Below, piece by piece: positions 27,766-37,015 of a stretch of 64,000 nucleotides of DNA. Below the pieces are notes generated by a model. It did no database searches and was not told where the DNA came from. It was given only the letters and a program-made list of their open reading frames with translations. The number at the start of each line of letters is the position of its first letter. The stretch's first letter is position 1. The DNA comes from Camarhynchus parvulus (lineage: Eukaryota > Chordata > Aves > Passeriformes > Thraupidae). Location of the stretch: assembly GCF_901933205.1 (NCBI RefSeq), contig NC_044601.1, positions 45,853,376 to 45,917,375 on the forward strand. The letters are read 5' to 3'. A program made the translations under genes and the position numbers.

Positions 27766-28036
27766 GGAATTCCCAAAACATACTACTGGAACTGGGAGGC
27801 AGGGTAGGATGAAACATATCGTAAACAGACGCCAGCATCTTTATAAATGCCCTATAAATCATTATCACCAAGGCCAGCACAAGAGCTACTCCAATCCGTG
27901 CCCATCTACCGTAAGAATTACGTATTATGGACAATAATCCGAGTGACCAGAATGGTATCGAAACCTCAGAAAGGTCTAGAGACCAGAACCACATGAAGGT
28001 CTCCACCTCAAGAGATGTTACGAATTCCAGCAGCAT
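27716..28036 (-). CDS. ERV leader open frame with a likely membrane segment
   Basis: From the first ATG (28034-28036) the frame encodes 106 residues and ends at 27716. It occupies the place where gag normally starts, just after the primer binding site. The N-terminal third is rich in Leu, Trp, Phe and Glu. A strong hydrophobic stretch (WARIGVALVLALVIMIYRAF, about residues 45-64) looks like a transmembrane helix flanked by basic residues. The C-terminus is Ser/Pro-rich. I do not recognise a family. It might be a degraded gag start, a signal or leader-like product, or chance. No host protein is implied. Expression is unproven. Confidence 0.4.
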   Translation of the reverse strand: MLLEFVTSLEVETFMWFWSLDLSEVSIPFWSLGLLSIIRNSYGRWARIGVALVLALVIMIYRAFIKMLASVYDMFHPTLPPSSSSMFWEFHQKKSSSSCPWPNCQV

Positions 28037-28111
28037 GGCTATTGACTGCTTTAACTCACTAGCTAGTGAGCACAACCAACGCACACAATAAGCTTTTTTC
28101 CACTTTCTCTG

Positions 28112-28129
28112 GCCACGAGTTGGGCGCCA
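28112..28129 (-). promoter_or_regulatory. ERV primer binding site, lysine-tRNA-like
   Basis: On the minus strand tggcgcccaac is followed by seven bases that partly match a lysine-tRNA 3' end; about 15 of 18 positions fit the lysine-1,2 type site. It starts 11 bases from the LTR edge, a longer gap than the usual few bases. Mammalian ERVL is named for a leucine site, so lysine use here would be closer to foamy viruses or class II. Confidence 0.7.
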
Positions 28130-28140
28130 AGAAGTGTATC

Positions 28141-28831
28141 TGTCTTGGTTTAGAGCAAAATTTTGGGAGAGAGAGAGAGAGAGAGTCCCCAGAGGGGCTC
28201 TAGTAGGAGGATAAATTCAATCGGCCCCTCCCCCCCACAACCAGTCCGGGAGAAAATACCTCCTTGAAGAAAAGTGGAAAAAAGCTGTTTATTAAACAAT
28301 AGAACCTAACAATATTAAAACAATAAAACCCTTTACCGCTCTAAAAGAGATGACCAATTGAGAAAACCCCCCCCGGTTGCAGCCCAGCTCACTCAGTCTC
28401 TTATCAGTCCTTCTGGTGCTGGAATTCTCACAGGCCAGGCCCGGCCTGGCCCGGTGGCCACAGGTGTGAGCTGCCGGTGCTTCCCTGGGTGTTCAGTCCA
28501 GAGCAGGTTCCAAGAGGTCCAAAGAAAAGGAAAAGAAAAACCACAGTCCAGGGACTCTTCTTTGCCTCAGCCAGCTAAAACTAACCAAAAGCAAAAGGAG
28601 AGCTCTCTGTCCTGCCGTCTGTCTGTCCGCAAGACAACGCAGTCCTGGAGGAGGAATGCGGGGGAGTACGTGCAATGTCTGAGCGAAGAGAAAAAAAAAA
28701 GAACTGTGCGATTCTTCTCTCCCCCCTTTCACTCTCTGCAACAAGTCTTAAAGGTGCAAAACTTATTATTATTCAGCATAAACCAATGAGACGATTTGGG
28801 GATAAAAGCATCATATAGTCAACCCAGGACA
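28141..28831 (-). repeat. ERV 5' LTR (right copy)
   Basis: The second 691-bp LTR, upstream in the element's own orientation, would carry the proviral promoter on the minus strand. It has a minus-strand AATAAA at 28288-28293. Its 143-codon open frame (28358-28789) is antisense to the element and matches the one in the other LTR, so it is a repeat by-product. Confidence 0.95.
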
Positions 28832-28836
28832 ACATC
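28832..28836. repeat. Target-site duplication, right copy (acatc)
   Basis: Perfect match to 23617-23621. It shows that both LTRs belong to one insertion event and that the ends were not rearranged. Confidence 0.88.
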
Positions 28837-28995
28837 CCAGCTGAGCAACAGCTTGGAACCAAGAGAGTATTTTAAAGAATATTGTTAGCAATACAAAAGT
28901 CAGAAAAGTGACTCCAGCTTCTTACAATAACAGCTCCATGTTATCCCTATTCAAGTCACAGCATCACCTGGGGGTTCTGGGGGTGGGGGGTTGGG

Positions 28996-29020
28996 TTGTT
29001 TTTGTTTTGTTTTGTTTTGA
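28996..29020. repeat. (TTTTG)n simple repeat
   Basis: Consecutive ttttg units follow a G-rich stretch. It is a simple repeat. Confidence 0.8.
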
Positions 29021-29848
29021 TTTTACTCCCTTGGATATATCTTCTTGATACAGCCTTATATATAATGTATATCTATATCATCTATAACTGTCTTTATCTA
29101 TATCTGCATCTAAATCTATATATCTCCTGTACCACACAGAATTCTACACAAGAGGAAGAAGCTAAGTTTGGCATAGGAACAAAGGATATTTTTGATAATT
29201 TTCCCTTCAAATACAAGTAGAGTAAAATACAGTTAATTTCCCAATGATTCGAGCACATAAATTTACCAGTTCAGACCCAGATTAGCTGAGCATATGCACA
29301 TGTCCCATTAATGTCAATTAAACAGAAATCCACCCATGGCACAAGCTGATTGCACTAAGAATCCTTAGAACTGCTTCAGGAGCAGAAAGGAAGTTTTGGA
29401 CTCCAAAGCAGCTTAGAGTAAATGAGGACTAAGCAATAAAATATAATTGATATGGGTGTCTTACAACCATGAAAACATCTGGGACTGCTGCATTAAAAGG
29501 TAAGAAATAACAGTAGGGGGGAAAAAAGCAAGCATAACATTGCTTGGAGAAAGTAAATTGGAACATTCAATTCTGCTATATCTGTAGCAAGAATACTTCT
29601 GTTTTCTGCTATCTGAAAGGTCTTGAAATGGATCTCCTAATTATCTATTATCTAGCTAATTATTCCATGCATCAGATAAAAATGCATGTACCACCTGTAT
29701 TTTCATCCTGCTTCCTATGGTCTCTAGCAATTTAGAGCTGAAATATTTGTGTTTAGTTATTTCCAAGTGTGATTTCCAATTCCTGTCACAGTTATTAATA
29801 AATGGTGATTTGAACCTCTACAGTATAAGTTGCAGTTATTCTTATTTT

Positions 29849-29913
29849 CCAGCTGTTATGCCACAACAATACTAATAGCATAATGGCTATAAATATAGTA
29901 GCATAACAGCTGG
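29849..29913. repeat. 65-base multi-stem inverted repeat
   Basis: The outer arms ccagctgttatgc (29849-29861) and gcataacagctgg (29901-29913) are perfectly complementary over 13 bases. Inside, tacta pairs with tagta, and atagc pairs with gctat, around a 6-base loop. One 8-base and one 5-base bulge interrupt the stem. The total is about 23 base pairs in 65 bases. It could be a cruciform, the core of a small inverted-repeat transposon, or a structured RNA. The bulges make a standard microRNA precursor less likely. Confidence 0.6.
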
Positions 29914-30618
29914 TATGGTGGTAATAATGCCACCTGCAGCATCTCTGTATACTCTCTCATCTTTTCATTGCCCCAGGCAAAGCTCAGACTTGCCATCCTT
30001 TCCATCTCAGAGCACAAATTCAGGCAGAGAAAAGAGGCTCAGCAATAAAAAAGCTGTTGTTGTTTAATCTAAATCACAATGAAGTCTCTAACTGTAGCCC
30101 AGGGAAGAGTCTTTTAAGTAAGCCCACATGTGTTAGAAGCAAATGCTTAAGATGTAAATGGGATATCAGTCAATAGTTTTTCAAAATAGCTCATATTAAA
30201 AATTTGTTACTACATATAACACAGAAAGTATCATTAAAAACCATTCACCTGCCATGAGCAGAAAAATCAGATGCTCCTTCTTCTGTCCTCTCTGATGCAA
30301 CCAGCACAGTCCCCTGAGTCTTTCTGTAATCCCCAAGTCAAATTCCAGTAAATTTTAAAGCACCTATTTTTTACAAGACAAGAAACTGATATAGGCTCCA
30401 GGAATTTCTTTGCTAAATCATCACCGTTTTTAAAACATACTAACTCAAGTTTCGCTTACCTCAATCAGAGATGGCAGCAGCAACCATGCTATATGTAAGC
30501 ATTTCTACTTAAATCTCTGCTAAGACACATTAATGGAGGCTCAGTAGCAATAAAACTTACTATCCTTGCCCCCCTCCCTTAAAAAATACCATCTAACTCC
30601 TTCCCATCTAGGTTGGAT

Positions 30619-31491
30619 TGACCCTGGCTGGATGTCAGCTGCTCACCAAAGCCATTCTGTCACTCCCCTCCTCTGATGGCCTGGGGAGAAAAAACATAAT
30701 GAAAGGCTTCTGGGTTGAGATAAGGACAAGGAGAGATTGTTCACCTATTAATTACTGTCATGGATGAAACAGAATCAGCTTGGGGAAAATAAATTTCTTA
30801 CCAATCAGGACTAGGGAAATGAGAAATTAAAACCAAATCTTTAAAAACCCCACCTTCTCTCACCCCTTCCTCATGGCGCTACATTCTTCAGGGAGCAATC
30901 CTTTAGGCACAGCCTGCTCTAGTCTGGTACCCTCATGGGGTCACAAATCCTGCCAGGAAACCTGCTCCAGTGGGAGGTCCTTCCTCCAGGGGGCCACAGG
31001 CGGCCAGGACCCGGCTACAGTGTGGAATTCCCGTGGGCTTGCAGCCACCTTTGGGCATCCATTTGTTCCAGTGTGGGCTCCTCAATGGGTTGTAGGCGGA
31101 TCTCTGCTCTGCTTTGGATCTCCCTGGGCTGCAGGGGCACAGCTGCTTCACCAGGGTCTGCTCCACAGGCTGCAGGGGAATCACAGCTCCAGCATGTGGA
31201 GCACCTCCTGCCCCTCCCTCTTCACTGATGTGGGACCTACTGAGGTGTCTCTCACAGCCCCAGCCCTCTCTTCTCTAGCTCTAGCTGCTGTTGCTTGGTA
31301 TGGCTTTTTTCCTTTATTAAATATGTTACCCTAGAGGCGCTATCATCATCAGCCTTGTCCAGCAGGAAGTCCATCTTGGAGCTGACTGGCACATGCTCTG
31401 TCAGATATGTTGGGAAGTTCCTGGCATCTTCTCACAGAATCCACCCCCACCCTCCTCCTGCTACCAAAAACCTGCCAGACTTTCCCAATTG
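30619..31491 (-). mobile_element. Solo LTR of an avian endogenous retrovirus, minus strand
   Basis: I recognise this about 870-bp block as resembling a common bird LTR: on the plus strand it opens with tgaccctggctgg, contains a G/C-rich middle with repeated 'gctgcaggggaatc..ctccagc' phrases and 'ggagcacctcctgcccctcc', and closes with 'ttaaatatgttaccctagaggcgc', 'tctcacagaa' and 'ctaccaaaaacctgcc'. The likely transcriptional orientation is minus. No second copy or internal region is nearby, so it is a solo LTR left by recombination. Ends are approximate and no clear target duplication is seen, which fits an old copy. It is a different family from the provirus at 23.6-28.8 kb. Identification is from memory of the family. 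Confidence 0.7.
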
Positions 31492-34400
31492 AAAAAATGC
31501 CTCATACAAAGGTTTGTGGTTTTTGCTTTCTCTGTTTTCTAAAAAAGACTGGTATTATAAAGATGAGTATCCCTTAGCCATAGAAAATGAAAGAGTTATG
31601 TAGCTCTGAAGAAACAGGACCAGGATAGACTGTGTAACTGTCAGCTTGAAATACTAGACAGCACTGGGGTACTTCCAGTACAGATTCACTGCATCTCAGT
31701 AACAGCTCACATTGTTCTGCAGTATCACGTCCGTGACTGGAAATTATCTTCACCAGGAACAGCCCAGGTTCTGTAAAAACATCGAGTTAAAACAGATATT
31801 ATACCTGAAATAAAACTCAAGGTCACACTGTAAACACACATTAGTGCACCACATGCAGTCCACACTTGCTGCCCAGATACTGGTTTTCTTACATTTATCC
31901 ACTCTGATTTAAATGCCACAGTAACGACAATGTAGTCATAGAAATAGTCAACAGGCCAAGTCTGTTTTAATTACAATTACAGATAAGAGTCTAATTCCTA
32001 GTCCTTCCTTTCACATCCTTTTATTCCCATGCCCAAGAAAATACGTAGTGAGGCATTTATGTTGGTATATATTATCCTCCGGATTACATGTCTAGCCTAA
32101 TAAATTCATTAACAAGACAAGTAGTACAAATGTTGGCTCTGCATCTCTTTCACTAAAGCTCATTATTTCCTTTTCTTCCTTACTTAATTTGTGTGTGTTG
32201 GAATGCATTCAGCATTTTTGCTGTTTTCAGACACTAATAAAATGGTGGGCTGGACACGTACACCAGTGCTGACAGCCAGGAGCAGTACTATTGCTCTGCT
32301 TATGCATCCTTCCTGAATGGGAAAACTAGGTCACCTGATAGTCCAGGTTCTCCAGGTGACAAGCACAGGGCAGGGTGGGTGGAAGAAGGCCAGCATAGTG
32401 CTTCTTTAGCAGAACAAATAAAGAAGAAACCAATATGTGCAAATGTATGTGTACTTCACAATTGTAAAATAACTTACAAGGGGAATCTCTCAGAAGCGAG
32501 GAAAAGAATGAAGAGGAAAAAAGAAAAATGAAATCTAAGCTTTACTAAGGAAAATAAAATCAAACCAACAAACATACAAAGAAAACCACCAAAAAGGCCC
32601 CCAACAAACCATGTGAGAGTAAGTGCCTATAAGTTTCAGCTGAAATAAAACTTTTTGTTTTGCCATTAACTAGGTTCAGCCACATTCCTCACACAAAGTT
32701 TGTGTATCATGCCTTGGGTCCAGCAATGGCAGACCTACCCATGTAAAGAGCAGTGATGATGAGGATGTTACCCATCCCTGTAGTCTAATCACTTAACTGT
32801 GATCCAGGCATCAGTATGGCAACACTGCTGAATGCAAAGCCAAAAAACAGAGAGAAAACTATTCAAAAGTTAAGACATTTATATTTTGACTGTTCTTTTC
32901 TTTGGAAACAATGGAAAATATTCCTCCTTCCCTAGAGATCTGCAAAAGTCCCAGGAAAACCCAAGAAAACCAGCTCAAATTCAGTGTTAATCCTGTTGTG
33001 AGCATGATGCTGGACTAGAGGATATTCCAGCCTCACCAATCCAATGACTGATTTCTGTGAACTGCCTTTCTAGAACCTTGAAAAGCCTTTAAAGCAGCTT
33101 TCAGAACAGCAGAAACATCTAGAATTCACTGGAAAATCAGCACTTCATAAAGTTGCAGCTATGTCTGTACACTGCCCACTTCCTCATCTAGCAAACCAGT
33201 GGCTGATGCTGCCTCACACTGCGCCACACTCGCCCCCACTTCTCCACCACCTTGGAAGAACGAGGTGCCTTCTTCCAAACTCGTTAAATGACAGGCATCA
33301 TTCAAGCCAATTCAGTTAAAATAGCACAAAGTTGCATGTTGATCAAAATCACACACTTCAATGAAGTTTAATGGGCTGGTGGATTATTTTTATAAATCTA
33401 TGGCAGATCAAGCAACTACAATTAAACTCAAATGGGTATATGTGTACATACATACATAAAGCCAGTTTAAATAAATACAAAATTTCAAATATATCATCAA
33501 TTTATATGTACAGAAGGCTGTAGCTTGGGCCTCTGGGATCCTAACATTCTCTTTTATTAACTTTTTAACCACATGAGGACTCTATTTTATACGCAAGCAC
33601 TACTACATGAATCTGTAACTACTACCAATATTTAATTTTCTACAAAGTATTTATAAATTACATCAAGTAAGGACAGCCTTGGGCAGACAGGGCATGTCAC
33701 TGAAGTATGCAACTCAGACTTTAAAAATAATCCCCATTTATTTCAGAAACAGTACATTTAAGAAATACTTGACCTGTGCAGCCACAGACTCCATAAATAG
33801 TTTTGTGGATAATAAATTATCCACAAAATAAGTTAATACTAAAGAATTAGTATTGTGCAACCAAACCCACAACACCCACAGGTTTCAAAGTGCTTAGTAA
33901 GACAATAGAAGATTATGGTTCCCATTTCACAATGGGAACACCTGAAACAGAAAACTCAGGTGGCTTGTCTGAGAACTTACTGAAAACCATTGCCACAAAT
34001 GTGGAAAAATGCCTGAGAATCCTGACTAGTCTTGAGCCACGAACGACTTCACTGTGACTAAATCTATAAACAAAATCTGAGACTAAAAAGCAGCTTGGTT
34101 CTTTCAGCTCAAATAAGGAACAACGATTTTTCATTGATATATGGTCATTACTACAGCAATTTGTAGATAAGTAAGACCAGATACAGATATCCCAAAGTCA
34201 CTCATGGGGAAAGGTTCCTTAATAAAAGACAGATGGCTAGAAAGAAGCCAGTGGCATGGAGAAAGCTAAACCCCGAGATCCATTGGAACCACCAAAATTG
34301 AACTTGTGGCCGGGCAGCACTCCAGGGAAACCCCCAAAATGCCAGTGGCATTTCTGAGTTGCAGAAGTTTCTGCAGAGACCCCTGCAGTTGCAAACACTT

Positions 34401-35062
34401 CCCTCATGCTGGAGTGTGGGAAGCCCAGCTGCGAGGAGGCTCCTGAGCCATTCCACTGCTGGGAGGCCTGGCAGGGCCATGGCAAGCGGGAGAACTCTTG
34501 CTCCACAGCTGAACCAGGGCCAATTCAGGCACCTGTCAGCCTGGGATCATGGTAGTGCACAGCCACAGGACTTGCACAGAAACACACTTAATGCAGGGCC
34601 TTCATTTCTGTAATATGGCTATTCTTATGATTCCTGCTCAACTTTGTGTGTTCAACATTCAACAAAGCACCACACTGCTGAACACCAGCTGGAAATAGCT
34701 CTGTGTGTAGGAATACTGTCTCAAGAGGACTGGGATTTCACATATACATATTCCTACAGGCAGAGACAGAAATGAAGATTGACCTCTTTTGGCACGAATA
34801 CCTCCCCCACGTGGCTGCAGAGACTGCCCTTAGGGCAGGCATGTATCTTGCCTTTGGAGAACACACAACTGTGTGCCCTCAATAGTGCACAACTATCTCA
34901 AAAAACTTTCACTGTTTGTGAAACCAACAGTGTTGGCACAGCACCTGACCACATGCTTTGCAGAAGGAAAAGCAACACCCAGGTTAGCTGGGAGAAGAGA
35001 ACAATGGTACACACAATGCACTATACAGGGATCTTCTTTCCCTTATATCATCCAGTCATATT
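31492..35062. other. Downstream flank of GCNT4, non-coding
   Basis: I see no exon with family similarity. A degraded CR1-like end may lie at about 33005-33060. Two adjacent hairpin-forming palindromes lie at 33801-33854. The right half may be GCNT4 3' UTR. Confidence 0.5.
33801..33854. repeat. Two adjacent perfect hairpins
   Basis: The first has arms ttttgtggataa (33801-33812) and ttatccacaaaa (33817-33828), twelve perfect pairs around a four-base loop. The second has arms aatacta (33835-33841) and tagtatt (33848-33854). If the GCNT4 transcript extends this far, both would fold in its 3' UTR. Confidence 0.65.
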
Positions 35063-35118
35063 CACATTGCAAAGATCTATGCAGCTCCCACACATTGCAA
35101 AGATCTATGCAGCTCCCA
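35063..35118. repeat. Perfect 28-bp tandem duplication
   Basis: Two identical 28-base copies lie head to tail at 35063-35090 and 35091-35118, starting cacattgcaaagatc. With no mismatch between copies, the duplication is recent or conserved. It lies about 0.5 kb below the GCNT4 stop codon, possibly in its 3' UTR. Confidence 0.9.
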
Positions 35119-35625
35119 CAGATGAGAAGTGTGGAACTTCAGGTGGGGTCACATGGCTCATTTGGTGGTCCTGTTGATCTCTTGGTTTTTTCTGTGAGAT
35201 GGGCACTTGCAGTTTTCCTGAGGTAGCAGATACAGAGGTCTTCCCTTTTTTCCTTTAATAAAAGCAAAAGTGAAGGAAAAGAGGACAGGCAGACAGAAGC
35301 GCTGAAGTTTCTCATAAAAGATACAAACACACTTGAAGTAAAATACATTTCTGAAATACTCCACTGGGACAGAGAGCGTAAGAGCCTCCAAAAGCAAACT
35401 TCACCATCTCAGAATCACCCTGAAGACAATTACAGGTTTAATGTGGCAAAACAGTTATTCAGTGAGAAATTACTTTACAAAAATAACTAGCCAGGCACCT
35501 GGCTCTGTAGGGCCCCAGACGTTATACAGAATGGACTTTTTCCTCACTGCCACCCTGCAGCCGGTCAAGGCAGCAGGACTGCAGGTGCTGTGCACACAGC
35601 AGGGACAGCAGAGAACATAGCGCTG

Positions 35626-36993
35626 CTATGTCAAGGCATTTGTAGAACTTAAGTGCAGAAAGTGCTCATCAGAGGACAAATGCACCCACTCCTTCTGTTG
35701 TTCTGCCACCTTTTCTGCCAAGCACTTTACCAGGACAGGATCTACTTTGGAGTCAATCTTGTTGGCAAACCAGTGTCCGTAATTCAGAAGCCACCTTAAT
35801 TCTCCAGCCCCATAGATGCAGACACTGCGAAGGTGGGTACCAGTGCAGGGAGGATACAAATAGTCTTCAAGATAATTCCATTTCACCAGACGAGTTTTGC
35901 TTTGTAAGTCTGTTACATCCTGGGATGACCTTGGAACTTCCCCAGGGACGCCGGGGACACGTACAAGTGTGGCCCAGAAATGTTCATCTGGAGAGTATGT
36001 GTCCCTTGACCACTCAAAAAAATCTTTTGCAAGCGAGCTTTCAAGGGTATATTGAATAAATTCTCGGCTTAAAACAAAATAGGCACTGCCTACAAATATC
36101 TCAATATCATGAGGTGGCGGATTCTTGGAAATGTTGGTTTTTACAGGCATCTGCATGTATTCATAAGGCACTTTCATAAGTTCATAGTGATAAGTAAATC
36201 GTTCTCTTTTGCTACTGCTTGGCTTTGAAGTTTCCAGCATGTTTCCTCCACCAAGTTTCTTCAGTTCAGCAACCAACTCGAAATTTGATCTCAAAGGGAA
36301 ATCTTGGCCACACAAATTGATAACATACTTCCAAGGAACTGGAGAGTCCATCAAATCAGACAAACAATTGAAATCTGCTTGCAGACGTGAAATATGTGCA
36401 TAGTCCACTGTCTCCAATTTTGATGCAATGAAAATATTTGGGAAGCATTTAGCTAGATTGTTCAAAGCAGATTTGAAATTTTTTGCTGCTTTTTGATCAT
36501 AATGAATGCAGTAAATATTTTGACGACTGTACAATGAATGTATGAGCCTTTCTACCATTGCTGCATCTTTGTGAACAACCAAAGAATAGGCAATTGGAAA
36601 ACTCTCCTCCTCTGGAGAAACAGGTTTTAACTGGTATTTCCTAAGTGAACGATACACATGACAGTCACTTGTCATTGCTACAACATCTTCATCAGCTAAA
36701 TCAACTATTTCTTTTCTTCTTATCTCCAAACTCTTGCCAATTTCATGAGGATCTTGTTCATATATAGATGAACAATTAATTTCATACTGGAACTCATTTC
36801 TAGGGTATGAATATCTGTTTCTAACATAAGAAGAAGTGCTCAAGAAGTGCTCAACTAAGTAAATGCCTCTAGAGGGAAAAAAGTGTCTTTCGACATGGAG
36901 GAGCTTCAGCAGCGCAATCAGCCACCCAGTAACACACAGAATCAAGATCTTCCTTCGTGAGGGACATTTGTAGGACCACTTGCGTCTCTTCAT
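35626..36993 (-). CDS. GCNT4: Beta-1,6-N-acetylglucosaminyltransferase 4 (core-2 type), complete single-exon coding region
   Basis: A 455-residue type II Golgi membrane enzyme of glycosyltransferase family 14. It transfers GlcNAc in beta-1,6 linkage onto the GalNAc of core-1 O-glycans to make core-2 branches on mucin-type glycoproteins. A short basic cytoplasmic tail (1-14) is followed by a membrane anchor (about 15-32), a stem (about 33-130) and the luminal catalytic domain. N-glycosylation sequons lie at N73 and N287. Nine luminal cysteines (74, 111, 162, 183, 210, 228, 383, 392, 424) fit the conserved family set. The [10 protein letters not shown] segment carries E337, matching the catalytic glutamate known in C2GnT1. 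Length is close to the 453 residues of human GCNT4, and the match runs end to end (e.g. [26 protein letters not shown]). The start is ATG at 36991-36993, one base after a strong splice acceptor, and the stop is TAG at 35626-35628. An 11-bp tandem repeat (36831-36852) in the stem-coding part does not break the frame. Confidence 0.96.
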   Translation of the reverse strand: MKRRKWSYKCPSRRKILILCVTGWLIALLKLLHVERHFFPSRGIYLVEHFLSTSSYVRNRYSYPRNEFQYEINCSSIYEQDPHEIGKSLEIRRKEIVDLADEDVVAMTSDCHVYRSLRKYQLKPVSPEEESFPIAYSLVVHKDAAMVERLIHSLYSRQNIYCIHYDQKAAKNFKSALNNLAKCFPNIFIASKLETVDYAHISRLQADFNCLSDLMDSPVPWKYVINLCGQDFPLRSNFELVAELKKLGGGNMLETSKPSSSKRERFTYHYELMKVPYEYMQMPVKTNISKNPPPHDIEIFVGSAYFVLSREFIQYTLESSLAKDFFEWSRDTYSPDEHFWATLVRVPGVPGEVPRSSQDVTDLQSKTRLVKWNYLEDYLYPPCTGTHLRSVCIYGAGELRWLLNYGHWFANKIDSKVDPVLVKCLAEKVAEQQKEWVHLSSDEHFLHLSSTNALT

Positions 36994-36994
36994 T

Positions 36995-37015
36995 CTGCAA
37001 GAAAAAAAGACATAG
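36995..37015 (-). promoter_or_regulatory. GCNT4: Splice acceptor of the GCNT4 coding exon
   Basis: On the minus strand a pyrimidine run (ctttttttcttgcag) ends at 36995, leaving one exon base before the ATG. This means the 5' UTR lies in one or more upstream exons at higher coordinates. Family members commonly keep the coding region in one exon behind untranslated exons. Confidence 0.85.

Larger units (their letters stand above)
23622..28831 (-). mobile_element. Endogenous retrovirus, class III/ERVL-like, minus strand, gag-poor and env-less
   Basis: A 5210-bp provirus bounded by two 691-bp direct LTRs beginning tg and ending ca. It is flanked by a perfect 5-bp duplication, acatc, at 23617-23621 and 28832-28836. 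In minus-strand order it contains 5' LTR, primer binding site, a short leader frame, a gag-tail remnant ending in TAG, protease-RT, RNase H-integrase, polypurine tract and 3' LTR. The internal part is only 3828 bp. No env frame exists, and gag is almost wholly missing. The 5-bp duplication and the RT motifs (LPQGW, YIDD) point to a class III/ERVL-type element. The primer site looks lysine-type, which fits the foamy-virus side of that class or class II. The LTRs differ by four substitutions plus small length changes in simple runs, so the insertion is recent on an evolutionary scale. The pol frame has two frameshifts, so this copy cannot make a full Pol without correction. Confidence 0.93.
28837..30618. 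other. Gene-free flank with simple repeats
   Basis: This stretch contains a (TTTTG)n run at about 28996-29020, TATC-type low complexity at about 29055-29125, and an unusual long hairpin-forming inverted repeat at 29849-29913. I see no coding exon. Confidence 0.6.
33554..35625 (-). other. Presumed GCNT4 3' UTR with candidate polyadenylation signals
   Basis: The coding exon should be followed by 3' UTR in the minus direction. Candidate signals on the minus strand are ATTAAA at 35437-35442 and 35254-35259, and AATAAA near 33738 and 33554. Nothing in the sequence alone decides between them. The left boundary given is simply the farthest candidate listed. Confidence 0.3.

Noticed and set aside
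28358..28789. 143-codon frame in the right LTR, with a relative in the left LTR at 23841-24270
   Set aside because: It is antisense to the element, the two copies differ by frameshifts in simple runs, and it is part of the LTR repeat.
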